Source: Siphonodentalium dalli (Eukaryota > Mollusca > Scaphopoda > Gadilida > Siphonodentaliidae). Taken from it: 64,000 bases of DNA. How positions within the stretch are numbered: the first letter of the stretch is position 1; the number at the start of each line of letters is the position of its first letter. Below are positions 35,468 to 48,095 of this stretch, one piece after another. The notes below the pieces were generated by a model that was not told the origin of the DNA, ran no database searches, and was given only the letters and a program-made list of their open reading frames with translations. Where the stretch lies: contig CP136061.1 of assembly GCA_032622095.1 (NCBI GenBank), positions 133,430,087 through 133,494,086 of the forward strand, in the 5' to 3' direction. The position numbers and the translations under genes were made by a program.

Positions 35468-36469
35468 CTTTTGATTTTGTAATTAAATAAAAAACAAATA
35501 AGCTCACTATGGGCATATTTCAGCACCATCAGGTGTACGCTCTGTATATAGGTGTTTTCACTGTGGCCCGCGCCATCCAACTGAATAACTGGTATAAGTC
35601 TACTATGGGCTTATTCCAGAACCAAATAAGTCCAATATGAACCATTGTCAATATTTAGGTCCAATATGAACCTATTTGCACGAGGATATATTGAAGAAGC
35701 ATAACAAATATATTATCTATTTAAAAATAAAAGAGTAGAGTCTGTCTGTCATGTTCGCGAAGCGCACACAGGTGCCACGGGCCCCTCCGACGCTGAATAA
35801 AGGCTTCCGAAGGGAGCCTGTTTCAGCTAGTTATAAATAATGGGGTTTAAATTGTTGCTCGTGTGTAAATTTAATTGTATGTTCAGTCCAAAATTTTGTA
35901 AGGTATGTATAATGTAAGGTTTATTACTCAGACACAATATGTGTAACATGAGAATTAGATAAATAACATGATTACACTATACACTATACAAAAAAAAAAA
36001 AATCAGCATCATATATTCATCCCCATCATCACCGCCACATATATGCAACAGTATATATATATATATATATATATACAAGCTGAAACATGCTCCCATCGGG
36101 AGCCTTTATTCAGCGTCCGTGGGGCTGCGGCCTCTTTGTGCGTTAGAGGCCTGTGTGTGTGCGCGCTTCGCGCACATGACAGACAGATCCTTCTCTTTTA
36201 TATATATTGATCATATTATTATTTGCTACTTCAATATGTCCTCGGGCAAATAGGTTGATATTGGACCTAAATATTGACATTGCCATGGTTCATATTGGAC
36301 TTAGTTGGTTCTGATATAAGCCCGTTATTCTGTTGGATGGCACGGGCCATAGTGAAAACATATATATAAAGAGCGTACATCTGGTGCTGAAATAGGCACA
36401 TAGTGAGCGTATTTGTCTTCTTCTTTTTTTTTTGGTTATTTATTTAATAAAAAAAAATTTAATCAAAAG
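35468..36469. mobile_element. FB-F: 1-kb foldback element
   Basis: Ends CTTTTGATT and AATCAAAAG. The left arm (35468-35832) and right arm (36065-36469) share TGGGCATATTTCAGCACCAT-type, GCCATCCAACTGAATAAC, GTCCAATATGAACC, GTCTGTCATG and AGCCTTTATTCAGCGTC blocks in inverted order. The loop of about 230 bp includes a TA microsatellite at 36050-36075. No coding capacity; no target duplication seen. Confidence 0.8.
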
Positions 36470-36734
36470 TTTTAAAGACAAACGCCGTCATAACCTTCGC
36501 CAGGGTACCCCGAGTCACCACACCATATTTTGTTGAAATGGGACCAACAGTCTGGGAGAATAATCATGACAGACTGGCGGACAAACAAATCCTACTGTTT
36601 TATGTTATATAGATACTGACAGCCTCCTCGTCTCCCTTGTGGTTTGATATAAACTCAGAAATCGTACTATATTTTCGCTCAGTTTTAAACTTGCGCACCG
36701 ATGGGTGGGCGAATAATAGTACTGCGCGAATGAC
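36470..36734. other. Short unassigned spacer
   Basis: Nothing recognised. Confidence 0.4.
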
Positions 36735-36975
36735 TGGAGCTTCCTGAAATTTTGAGAAAACCCTGTGCCAATGCATTCTCTTATATATGCGAGTCTCGTA
36801 TTTATGGAGCCTCGCATATATATAAATATAAGAGAACACATTGGCCTAACAAGATTTACCTTGACCTTGTAAGCCAGTGCATTCACTTATTATATGCGAT
36901 ACTCCCTATACGGGAGACTCCTACATATAAGAGAATGTACTGGTACTGGATCTTTAATGCTGCACCAGCTCAGCT
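36735..36975 (+). mobile_element. Family-N MITE, fullest copy
   Basis: Begins AGCTTCCTGAAATTTTGAGA and ends AGCTCCTGTCATGAAAAGGT. CCAATGCATTCTCTTATATA occurs in both orientations. This copy serves as the template for the split copy around FB-A. Confidence 0.7.
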
Positions 36976-37084
36976 CCTGTCATGAAAAGGTTAAATACGA
37001 GCAAGGTATCGGTCGGCTTATTTGGATGCCCGGAGCCGGACCGTGGCGCAGGTCACCAGAACAGAAATTTACCTCACCCCAATA

Positions 37085-37690
37085 ATACTTAATCCCACAG
37101 GGGGAGGGGGGGGGGGGGGGTCGGAAAAAAGTTTCAGGCACGTATGGCATTTTTTCCCTTTCGATCATTTTTTGTACCCACCCACCCCCACCGCCAATTT
37201 TGTTTCCGTTTTCGGCAGTTTTTTCCGACCATTTTTTTACACACCCCCCCCCCCCTTTTAACACTAAAACAGAGATTTGCGGGGGGAATTCACTGTAAAC
37301 AGCTGTATATGAATTTCTGTGCATTCTATTTATCATGGATGTTAACATGGACATGTAAATAGGAATGAGTCATTTTGAGGTCATTCGGCCAAAAAAACAT
37401 GGCTGCCAGTGGCCATCTTGGATTTCAAAAGTTGCAACAAAATACAACACGATAACTGCCTGCAGTCCGTTTACCAGTTAGAATTACATTAGTTCTCTAA
37501 TTCAAAGTGGTTTGAAGCCCAACTCATTGCCAAAACACTAAAAAACAAGAAGGAATTTTTTTTTTAGTTGCGGAAAAAATTGCTTGTTGGTGGCTTTAAC
37601 CACCCACCCAGCCCGGCATATGTGCCGGAAATCCCCCCCCCTGAATCCCATAGAATTAAGTATTCCTGCATGGGGTGAGGTAATTTTTTT
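37085..37690 (-). repeat. Family-Z repeat, minus copy
   Basis: Inverse of 24555-25110, with homopolymer runs G15 (37106-37120), C12 (37244-37255) and C9 (37633-37641). Shared blocks include TTTTTTGGCCGAATGACCTC and AAACAGAGATTTGCGGGGGG in their respective orientations. Confidence 0.8.
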
Positions 37691-38113
37691 GTTCTGTGGA
37701 CCGTGGTGTGACAAAATTGATGTTAACTCCAAGGCGTCAACCCGTCATGGCCTTTAACATTATTTTGACAACAAAATTTAATACCAATTACATGTATATG
37801 TATATGTATATTTGTATGTATATGTATATATGTAGAGCCCCAGGGGGCGCTTTGTATCATGCCCTTTAAATTATTTTGTACTTGAACTCTTGTCGCGCAA
37901 TGAATTGTCCTCTATTATTCTCATTAATCACCGACAACACTAATTCGTCAGCCTAGCGTTGTTCGTACTCCCGCACACCCTGTATTAATTCACTATAACG
38001 CCGTACAATACAACGCGGAGTGGAGACATTCCATTCAGTGGTTAGCGCAAGTAAACGTGTTGGCGGAACTTTAAAATGTGTTTTATGATGACATAACCGG
38101 ATTTTACCAACAT
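37691..38113 (+). other. Upstream region of the Ig gene
   Basis: It holds a TATG microsatellite (37794-37834) and then about 270 bp of less AT-biased DNA leading to the start codon. The promoter and 5' UTR of the Ig gene probably lie here; I see no TATA box at a convincing distance and no CpG island. Confidence 0.35.
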
Positions 38114-38192
38114 ATGAAATGGTTTATTTCGAAAATGTTCTGTTTGTTCAATTGTTTCGTGTTTTTCCTGTGTCTTCTGGGTGATTTTTCAG
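38114..38192 (+). CDS. Ig-domain gene, exon 1: signal peptide
   Basis: ATG at 38114 opens 26 codons, MKWFISKMFCLFNCFVFFLC followed by LLGDFS: one positively charged residue pair, then a long hydrophobic core, as in a signal peptide. A consensus donor (GTAAGA) follows base 38192, leaving phase 1. Phase 1 matches the start of the Ig exon at 52615, the usual arrangement for secreted or surface Ig-superfamily proteins. The cleavage site would be near the exon boundary. Intron 1 would be 14.4 kb, so the join is an inference from phase, strand and content; an unrelated signal-peptide gene is the alternative. Confidence 0.65.
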
Positions 38193-38555
38193 GTAAGACA
38201 TGTTAGTCTCTTAGCCCAGTCGCAGATGTCACCTGTCGCCATATGACTCCCGGCGACGTGTTACCGTCCCAGCCGTAGGATTATACATGTTTACCTGCGT
38301 GTTGAATGCATGTTTTGTTAATATGCTCACGTAAACAACTGTCATCTAAATGACCCGCAAGTTGTGTGTTATTTCACCACTAAAGTACCGTTTGAGATAA
38401 CACCATGTGCAATAAGCACACTTGCTCGTACTTGGATATATAGCTTTAACGACAGTATATATAGTTTAATAGCCAAAACAGGACAAGGGATGTGGCGAAG
38501 GGGTGTCCAACACCGAACTATACTTTCATCATAAAACATGTATAGCGCTTGAAAT
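38193..38555 (+). other. Intron 1, proximal part
   Basis: Nothing recognised beyond intronic AT-rich sequence. Confidence 0.4.
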
Positions 38556-39095
38556 AACACTTTCAGTTGAAACTTTCAGTGGAGAATTTTCAATTATCCG
38601 GTTTTTGAAGGGTTCAATAGTTGGAAAGTTCATACCTGATACGCAATGGACCCGACTATTAGAGCTGGTCGCTCACGAATATATAGTAGAGCCTGACTCT
38701 GATTATATAAGTCTGGTTCACGGACTAAATATAGGTGGAAATTGTATTGATAGTTTTATGTTTTTCAACCAGTGTATATCGCATATTTTACTACTTTCGG
38801 CTAAATTTTTGAACTAAAATTGCCATCATTTTAAAAAATGCCAACCTTACGGGTGTGTTACTGTTAGGTCGCAACTTCCCAACAGTTGGAAAGGCTATCA
38901 TACCAGTTGTAAAGATTTAACCCGATGGGGATACAAATGGATTAATGAACTTTAGTGGATTTGGACATTGCGGTCTGGTTCAAGGAGGAGTGGGTGCAGC
39001 CACGTCTATGTGTTCAGTATTTTCTAGCTTCCTACTTTCCATCATATTTCAGACTCACTGGGTCATCAGTTGCGAAATTTCCAACCTATAACGTT
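38556..39095. repeat. AGTTGGAAA-rich repeat, copy 1
   Basis: Repeated AGTTGGAAA-type blocks plus GGTTCAAGGAGGAGTGGGTG near 38979 parallel the segment at 49270-49660 (GGTTCAAGGCGGGGTGCAG). Diverged. Confidence 0.45.
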
Positions 39096-39912
39096 GTGTA
39101 GCAATGTTCCAGGGACAGTGTCAAAACTAAGTCGAAACAACTTGTATCTATATAAATCCATTTTGTATTATCTAAAGTATACCACAATGCATATTCAAAA
39201 CGACACGAGTGTATTAATGGCTGAGTCGATACGACTCTTGTGTCAGTGCGGAAGGATAGACCACAGCCTCGAGTTATATATCCTTCCTCGATGGCACAAG
39301 TGCTGTATCGACAAACCCATTAACACGCGTGTCGTTCTTTGTGTATTACACACCATCGGTCATAGAATCCATTAATTGGAAAATATAGTCTTAAAAAGGT
39401 TTCTTCAGAAACAGACATCTTCAGGAACAGACATGGATTGTTTTGTCATGTGTATCATGCTTTTATTTTATATGTCCGGTGTCATGCTCGAGGTGAACGT
39501 AATTTACGTCAACGTCTGTCAACGAAATACGTATATTACCCACGTGTGTCATGCGGATTTGTAAATACGACACATGCAGCCAGAACAGTGTAATTCTATG
39601 AATAAGCTTGTTATAAAATACAATACGCTTAATGTGATATTTAGGGTTTCAGATCTTTCAGTATCAAGAGCAAAATTTATCTTTTAAAATCTGATGTTAA
39701 TATCATTATATCATCAAAACTCAAAACAAGTTCGTACCGCTGGGTCAAACCAGACAAAAATAAGAATTGTTTTTAGTGTAAGATATCCCCATTGCACCGG
39801 AGACATGTATATAAAATGTATATATATCTTCTATCCTTTTGTAAATATCATTCTGTATTTCGCAATATTCATTTGTAATTATGAGAATAAAGCATCGATC
39901 AATCAATCAATT
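39096..39912 (+). repeat. Probable retroposon 3' region
   Basis: The segment ends with TATGAGAATAAAGCATCGAT and (ATCA)n at 39878-39911, the usual look of a non-LTR or SINE tail. The body up to this point has no recognisable protein. Confidence 0.4.
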
Positions 39913-40571
39913 ACTGTCTTTGTATTACATTCTGAAACCTGGACACATATTTAAAAATAACTATATTATTCAAGATGTAAATATACTTTGAACTTATAGC
40001 CATAGTTTTTTATAAAAAAAAAAAGTCATGTATACATGTAGATTATTTTACCGCCGATGACTATAGTGATCAAACAAGTTGGGCGCAAGGTCCACTCATA
40101 CCATGTGGTCCATGTCTTCTATTTATATGCCATGGGACATTTGATATTTGGATTCATGTATACGTTCAAGTGATCAACTTAACACAGACACATGATTCGC
40201 TCATTTAGATTTTAGAACGTCGCCATTCAACATGCATGCATGTATGCATCACTGTCACGTCACGTTAAAACACACGAACACACAAAATGTTTTATGTTCT
40301 ATTGATGTAGTCGAAGTAGCTGTTTAACGTGGCATAACAATAGGGCTTGTCTTTCTCGATCTCAACTCGACGCAAAGCATAAACATTTAATGATAGGTTT
40401 TCATGGCGTTGTACAAATTGTCATTGTATCCCAAAATGTAACCGTCAACATAAACTATTTAGTTTGCGCCAGTACAGCAGTGTGGTATATAAAATGTACA
40501 ATGCTTGTGAAAACCGAAAGTCCCATCCCAAAATGGTACACAGTCTATACATACAATGTACTATATACACA

Positions 40572-40604
<33 letters not shown>

Positions 40605-41085
40605 GAAAGTCAAGTACTAATTCTATAAATTAAAGTTACAATCGATGTTCCAGATCTAGCGAAAATAGAATTTTATTTTTCGTCATTAAAGGGATACTGT
40701 ACTCAAATGGTGTTGTTGGTTTCTATAGTCTCTGAGTCGTAGAATAAGGTAACCAGATTTCCATTATTTGAAAGTATGTTGAGTACGAGGTATGTTACTG
40801 ATGGCAGATTAGCCGGAATGCGAAATTACCAATTGTCGTTATCGAGTAATTTTTTGACAGTTTTCAAGCAAATGTATCAAATAAATGTTATATTATATGC
40901 ATACTGGTCCCATATACTCATTGAAATCATTGTATAGTCAGTAGCCAGTGAGTGGCTTGAGTTTACGCCCCGTATCAACATATTTTTTTACACGATCATG
41001 CTTGCCACGCGTTGCCAAATCCACTATCCGTGAATTATTTTGATACGTCTTGTACACTGAAATTCGTAATTTATATCAAATTATT
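39913..41085. other. Intron 1 segment with CA microsatellite
   Basis: CA repeat at 40567-40603 (about 18 units). Otherwise unassigned. Confidence 0.6.
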
Positions 41086-41445
41086 AAAGGTACTCAATCC
41101 GATCAGAGGGTCCCCATCTCAACAGATTCCAACAACAACAAAATGTTTTCAAAGGTCACTTTAGTTATCAGAATCGATTAATTGTCCAAAAATAATGCTA
41201 ACGACTGTGAACTATCGTGTATAATTGCCCAAAATGTGTTGTATAGCAACATTTTGTTCAATGGAATTTAGTATCGAGAGTATGTCGGTCGGCTTTTTCG
41301 GCAAACTTCTGGGAAGAAAGTATTCCCGATAATCAATAATAATAGATTTCTAAAATCGATATCTAATAAATCTGAGCTTTGGTGGGTGGCTTCCTCGACT
41401 CGAATCAAATAATTTTGACCCCCGAAACCATTGAAAAAGTTACTG
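41086..41445 (-). mobile_element. TTAA-type MITE (family K), truncated copy
   Basis: Starts TTAAAGGTACTCAATCCGAT like the ends of 50027-50491 and follows its inverse block by block (CAACAACAACA, CAGAATCGATTAATTG, CTCGACTCGAATCAAA) but loses the second terminus. Confidence 0.7.
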
Positions 41446-41594
41446 TTCAACGTATAATTTGTCCATGCTCATATACTTCACCAGACAGGACTAATTGAAA
41501 TGCACAAACTATAGATCTGAAAATAACAATATTAATATATGTTATATGTTGTTCGGCTGAACTGGTGGTACAGTCGACCGGGTCCCACTTTAAC

Positions 41595-41595
41595 C

Positions 41596-41660
<65 letters not shown>
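41595..41660. repeat. TA microsatellite
   Basis: Near-pure TA run directly abutting the next repeat; a second TA run (42250-42281) abuts its other end. Confidence 0.95.
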
Positions 41661-41662
<2 letters not shown>

Positions 41663-42255
41663 TAGAAGGTGACCCGACATCGTCCGGGCTTTGACCTTGA
41701 ATTGGCCATTTTGAAGGTCATGGTCAATTTGACCAGTCCAAAAACACTGCCCGGACAAAAGTATCCGACAAACGTGCCCGTCGAAATCCATCCGGTTTTA
41801 CCCGATTTGACCTTGAATTGATCATTTTGAAGGTCAAGGTCTGGTCGGGGTCACGATTGGACCCGTCCAAAACAATCAGTGGACAAAAGTAACCCCACGT
41901 ATCAAATTTCGTCGAAATCCCATCAAAATTGGCGATTTGACCTTGAAGTTACCCGATTTCAAGGTCAAGTCGCACGGGCAAATGAATATGCTTAAGAGAC
42001 TCGCCATAAGAAAGTACCCCCACATACCAAGTTTCATCGAAATCCCGTGATATTCGGGCGTTTGACCTTGAAATTACCCGATTTCAAGGTCAAGGTCACG
42101 TCGCACGGACAAATTAATATGCCTATGTTCGTCCCCGGCCGAAAATAACCCCACATACCAAGTTTCATCGAAATCGGCTGGGCCATTTTCGAGTCCATCG
42201 ATTACACACACACACAGACAGATACACACACAGATCTTTCAAAATATATAATAGA
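41661..42255 (+). repeat. Family-G repeat, copy 1
   Basis: Starts ACTAGAAGGTGACCCGACAT. The body alternates GACCTTGAA...TTCAAGGTCA with CAAGTTTCATCGAAATC and ends CGATTACACACACACACAGA then ATCTTTCAAAATATATAATA. It is flanked on both sides by TA repeats, suggesting insertion into, or expansion of, a TA target. No protein. A second copy lies at 53608-54400. Confidence 0.8.
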
Positions 42256-42281
42256 TATATATATATATATATATATATATC

Positions 42282-45200
42282 TCAGCATGGCTCTCATGTG
42301 GAGTATTCGCTAGGCTCTCCGTTTAGGAATCATTACACAACACAAGTACACTATGTTTGCCATTATATATATACACGTATTTTGTTAAAAACACGATTGG
42401 CTCCTTCACTTCGACACTTTGACACGGGTAAGGGACCAATGGAGCGAAATAATTGCGACCCGCCGAAAAAAGATACGAAAATAATTGCCTTTAATAGAGG
42501 TCGGGGTGGTATTACGCGGATAGGAATAACAAGTGAACGTATTCAATGTTTAAATCAGACTAGATCACAAAAGAATATATAGCCACGAAAGAATTTATCA
42601 TTCTTTTTCTACAAAGCTCTTTGGTGTGGGATAAGAGTTGATGAATTTACTGTTTAATTGTAACACAAACTATACAAGACACGTGCACTCGCGCGAATGC
42701 CCAGCACGAGCACACAAGAACTTCATCCCATCTATAATATATATGCAAAATAGATAGCATCAAGTTTTCAGACTGTTCAACAAAGGCGTTATACCATTAA
42801 CAGTTTAAATCTTGGGGCAAGACACTTTGTTGGTGAATATGAGACGGCGATTGATCAACTTACATGTACATGGCCGATAGCTGTAGTTTTATTGGATGAA
42901 CAGTAAACAGTTTTTCGCGTTTCATAGTAATAGAGAAAAACATTTGTCTTGCGGACGTGTTTAAAACACGGGCGGTGCGTACGCCAATCATGCACGGATG
43001 ATTTGGTGTTGGGTGTCACGGAGACACTTTTGGCATTGGCCCAGTCTCGGTCGGTCGTAAACTTCTATCGCAATTGTTTTAAAAACAATTGATCAAGATA
43101 CGTTTATACAGTTGTTCGTTCCCATGCATATTCACGCATTTAAGAAATGAATGTAGTGTGTATGTGTTATTCGGCGTTCGAGAAAATCCATTCCCAAATT
43201 CAAAACCTGATAGATTTTTTCAACAGCGTTCAAAATGCCTATATCTCCCTGTCCAGTCGAATTCGATAAAATGTTCTCCAAAATCGGGCTACCCTACCGG
43301 GAATCGCAATAATGGTGTGGTCGTTGTGGCACATTGTGTGAACCGGGAAGCAGTGTCCCAACGACCACATCGCCGTATCCCCCAATAAAACACACCCACA
43401 TACATTCATTTCTTATATTTATATAGCTTTTATTGATGATGTGTAATCTTATTTGTTTTCACAAAATCTGCCGAAAATTTGAGACTAGCCAACGCAGCAC
43501 ATTAAGTCAGCCCAATTCAAACACTTAGCAACGATAACGTGATGAATATAAATAACTGGCTTCTGATGCAATTCGTCTGAACTGTAAAAAGCACGCCCAA
43601 TTATTCTGCTGACCGCTTTCTGGTGATTATGTCAGATTAGGTCAACAATTTGTGACGTCGTGTTCGTGTTACGGTCTGTGTTATTGGGGTATGAAGCGGG
43701 AGACCCAATTGTTGGCAATTGACCAATCACCGAACATGATTTGGTGTAGCACAGACGGGCTATGTAAATATTTGATCATATCCGGCACAACAGATTGGTT
43801 AATTATCAACAATATATATGATTATTATTTCTAAGGTGAGGATCAACACCTTGCATGTTCTGCATGCAGATGGAGTTCGCATCGGCATTGATTGCAGATT
43901 TCATCCCACCAGCGTTTTTTTCTGACCGCGAATTTGCTGTCGTAACTGGGGACATTTCGTTGAGTCAGGTCTGCTCATGATTCGATCAGAATAAACGGGA
44001 CATATGTACTCAGCTTCATGGACAGTGTGTTCCAAACCTAGTTTGATGTTCCATAATTATGTTGTGTGTGGGGAAGACTATAACTTGATGTCGGACAGAT
44101 TCTTGAAAAGGATGGCAGTCTATATAAATGCTGAGCGCAGTGTATATAATTGTTGTCCGTCTAACTTGGCGCTATGACAATGGATTCGGCGGAAGCTAAA
44201 TCATATATACATAAAGGGGTGATTCCTTTTTTTCAAAATGTCTGATGTCATTTCACTGGCACATAAACTATTTCATGCTATAATCAAAACAACAAACGTT
44301 GAGAGAGACGATTTTCCTGCCCGCCCGAAGCGCGGTACTATATACATATGATATTGGACTGAGCTGTGCTCATCCTTACACCCCGTCTTGATTTTCTTGT
44401 TATTTAGCATGTCGTCGGTGGATAAGAGTTGAAGGTTGATTTGAATGTAGTCGAATTCTCTGTCTTGAGAAGCGTAAGAGAGCTGCCCAGTCTTCGATCT
44501 ATATAGAAGAGCTCGATCGACAATCGAGTGCTCCTTGTCTTAGCTGACAAAATTAATGACACTGCTATGCAAACGTTATGTTTGTGCATTATATGAGCAA
44601 GCCAATACCCAGCATTAGTAATCGGTTTATTCCCTCTGCCGTCTTACGTTATCAGGTTTGTCGCCTATTATGTAATATACTCACAAGCGTGATTTAAATG
44701 AGATCATATGTCAACAGCGTCAATAAGGAACTGTCCGGGGGTCATGTGGCACACCCGTTACGGTGCGGCTGTGTTACGCAAGTTCTGAATACCGCGACCC
44801 GCGAACGATAATCAGGTTTCCTATGCTTAACCCACAGAAACAACATAATGGGATAGGCCCGGTGTTCGGTCAAGCTGAGTACTGTGGGTTGTGCCGGAAT
44901 CATGTGCCGAGATGGAATTCAATGCAATCCTTACATGGAAAATGGCCACTAATCGATGTCGACGATTCGTCGCCATGTAGAACAAGAATACCATAGTCAG
45001 AAATGGTAACGCGCTCAAGATCGTATATTATAATACCCATGCATGATTGTAATTATAGAATATAAAATATATTGGTTTCACGAATGACCAACTCATAGAA
45101 TTAATCGCTTGCACTTCTTGGCATCCGAATAACAATTGAAATTGAAATTCCCAACTTCACCTTTTACCGGACTTGGCCTCCGGGTCGCAGTTCGACTTTT

Positions 45201-45340
45201 AATCCGTCCAAAAATTCCCATTCTATAAATAAAACGCCCACTGTATACCAAGAAACAGCGAAACAGTATACACGGGGAGCGCGGAATAAAATAGTATTTT
45301 GTTTATAATTTGAACGAATATTGTTCTGGTTTTGCCCTTA
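42282..45340. other. Intron 1, unassigned 3 kb
   Basis: No supportable gene or repeat. Frames up to 99 codons (for example 43089-43388) have no domain or splice support. Confidence 0.45.
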
Positions 45341-45344
45341 TTAG

Positions 45345-45500
45345 ATCATGCTATAAAGCTATAATCTGGTTACGCCCGTAGAGATCATATTCCACCCGTT
45401 CAAAAATGGGAAATGTTTTATGACCTGTTCTGGGGTAGAACTTTATAACTTTAAACAGACAATGTAGGGAATATATTTTTTATCACAGAATCATCGTTCA
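45345..45500 (-). repeat. Family-U repeat, half copy
   Basis: ACGCCCGTAGAGATCATATT, then GGGTAGAACTTTATAACTTT and GGGAATATATTTTTTAT, matches the modules at 50545-51545. Confidence 0.6.
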
Positions 45501-45509
45501 TTGGTCGGA

Positions 45510-46400
45510 CCTCCAGCGAGTAAGGATCGCCACCTCTCAAGGTGAATACGCCACCAATAACCATGTAGTGATATAGCAACCATGCATGCTGGACTCCATG
45601 CATGTCGCGCCTTGTGTGAGCTGGTCACTCCATGCTCACCAAGGCGGATACCAGCTGATTCTGGGCTTCCAGTCCAACCCGACGCAACCCCTTTAAGGGC
45701 TCTACTGGGAGAGGACTTGAAACTACCGAAATCAGACAGGAAGACTCATGCACCGCAATAGAAAGAAGAAGACACCACCAGAAAGAAGAGATGCAGAGAG
45801 ATTTGCTGCGTGGAAAGAGAAGTCGATTGAGGCTCCACTAGACGACTCCTCTCACACAGCCGATATCCCTGCCCAGTCGATCCAGGTGATGGACTCTCTA
45901 CCACCTTCTCCACCACAATCTGCACCACCATATCCACATGACGGCCACATCGGGCCTGATGATGAATCCGAAGACGGGGACACCTCGGACTCGTCTCGAA
46001 GACTCCGGAATACATCGAATCGGAGTGTTCACGCACAACAACAACATCATCCGATGAAAAATGTAGAATAAGAAGGGAGGAGATGAAACATATGTGGATA
46101 GAAGCTGGGCGAGATCCTCACATGACAATTCGTCCATTGTCTCCGCTACTCACATCATCAACTTCACCACCAAAGAAGAAAAGAAAAGGACAAAACAACA
46201 ACAGCTAAAGGCAAAGCCCAGGCCCCTGACATTCCGTCTGAACACCATGCCATGCAAGACGGAAGAAAGAGTACAAAGAAAAACGAAAATACAAGTCGGG
46301 CATAAGGGCGATCCACGGATGAGCTCATCACCGTCCTCGTGCCACACTTCGGGTGGGCACTCAAATACGTTTTATAGTGTGAGGCCCTAAAACCGGCCTC
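45510..46400 (+). pseudogene. Possible retroelement ORF1/gag-like remnant
   Basis: A plus frame at 45748-46071 encodes 107 residues starting MHRNRKKKTPPERRDAERFA, followed by a proline/serine-rich and acidic section. A second frame at 46094-46390 is basic and serine-rich. Basic KKTP-x-ERRDAERFAAW-type stretches occur in mobile-element ORFs of invertebrates, hence the suggestion. The segment ends near a short hairpin (TGAGGCC / GGCCTCA, 46380-46401). No zinc knuckle, RT or protease is visible, and the identity is unproved. Confidence 0.3.
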
Positions 46401-46550
46401 ATAGTGTTTAGTAAGAACCGTGTGTATTGTTGACGCAGTTTACCTCCTCTTTTGTTGTGATATGGAAATAATTATTAATTTGTTTTAATTAAGCCGATCG
46501 TTTTTCCTTGCTAAAATGTGATTATGTGATAAAATGGATCTCATATTCGT

Positions 46551-46666
46551 CGCAATTTTATACGACATTTATTAATCTCGTCCACTAAATTCGATTCGAG
46601 CCTCGGTAAAGCTCGGATCGAATCGAAGTTAGTGCACTCGGTTAATAAATTTTATATAGAATTGCG
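46551..46666. repeat. 116-bp imperfect hairpin
   Basis: CGCAATTTTATACGACATTT pairs with AATTTTATATAGAATTGCG; the stem continues through ATTCGATTCGAG / CGGATCGAATCG. Confidence 0.75.
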
Positions 46667-46689
46667 AGTCATTAGATATACTCTATTTG

Positions 46690-47050
46690 TTAATACTTAA
46701 GGTTCCTTGATAATCTATTCCACAGTATATAAGGGTTGTCCCAACTCCAGATTGCATGATTTTTTTACATGTGTGATTCCATATCGCAATACACAATGAG
46801 ATATCACATGATTGTAAGCGATGCAAATCGGCTCAACAAAGTCGCCTAAATAATTAATGCACTATCGGGCTGCGTGGGAAGTTGGGAACTTCATCTACAT
46901 TAATAAGGAACAGGTATTAATTAAGAAATATATTAGCTGCACTGTTTTTTTTCTCAATGTTATAAAATGCCCTGTCAGAACACCAACAAGTTAACATGTT
47001 TGAACTGGTGGAGTATGATATATACGGGCGTAGCCAACTTATTATGATCT
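46690..47050. repeat. Family-U hairpin copy
   Basis: TTGTCCCAACTCCAGATTGC, ATTGTAAGCGATGCAAATCG, ATGCCCTGTCAGAACACC and GATATATACGGGCGTAGCC follow the order of the copies at 50735-51545. Confidence 0.65.
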
Positions 47051-48029
47051 GGCTCTCCCCATGCTGTGATTGAATTATCTACACCTTTGTTCTTCTTCTT
47101 TTTGTTCTTCGTCTTTCGTCTTCGTGTGTATGATTTGCAGTCATTATACTGACTATTGTAAGCCGGGCTCGAGCTAAAGATACGGGCGGCGTTGGCGGTG
47201 GGTATGTTGTTAAAATATTCAGCTCCGTCAAAAACCGCCATAAACAGAACGAATAGTAAAATATAGAAGGCTTTGTTCTTATACCAATCAGAAATATGGC
47301 ATAAACAGTATATATGTTATTGTCAAATATTTATCATTTGTTATGTAAACAAAATCAAAAAACGTTACAGAACCTGGCTTTTGTTTAGATTCGGATATGG
47401 TAAACATAAAGAGCGTTATTTGTTATTGTTTTCCTGATATGGAAATAATAAAGAGCGTTTATATAATTTGTGTGTGATTAACCAATAGAATTGCGCTGTG
47501 TTATGTAAGCAGAAGCACAACTTCTGTAACACGAGCAGGCTCTTGTTTACGTACACCATCATACGTCTTGACGACAATATACTATTTACGCGCTGATTAT
47601 GTTTGGCATATGAACAAAACTATATATATTTTAATATTCCTTCTGTTTATGGCGATTTGAACAAATATGAATATTTCTGCAACGAACGCCGCCCGGGACC
47701 TTTAACCAATCCACCCAATTTGTCCAGGATTTTTGCTGAATCCTTGACTTTTTCGGAATGCACGGTATGTATATATATAGCATCGGCGCCCGACCCGACG
47801 ATGTGCCTATATATAGTAGTGTCATACATGGCCATGACATTACCAGATGAGCAGAGATACGAAATTCGCCCAGTATATATCTGTATTTTTCAGATATGTT
47901 TAATATTCTTTTTGCTTATGGAATCATTCTTAGCGCACTGGTCGTGGTATTCGTGATGCCCATTGTACTGGGAATGCAGATGCTGGCGACACAAAGTCCG
48001 ACCGATATACCATTTCGTATTCGAACCCC
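47051..48029. other. Intron 1, unassigned
   Basis: A minus frame at 46975-47241 has a basic run (RRRKTKNKKKKNK) and a plus frame at 47603-47956 is 117 codons, but neither has family features. Treated as unassigned. Confidence 0.35.
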
Positions 48030-48095
48030 CGATCGTATATCAAAGGCATAGTCCATAGGTCGGCCCACTAACCAACTGAGCTATCATTTTGAGGC
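48030..48095 (-). mobile_element. tRNA-derived SINE head
   Basis: On the minus strand TAGCTCAGTTGG is a perfect A box and GGGGGTTCGAATAC a near-perfect B box, about 45 bp apart. The T and acceptor stems do not close, so this is a SINE promoter region and not a working tRNA. Confidence 0.6.
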
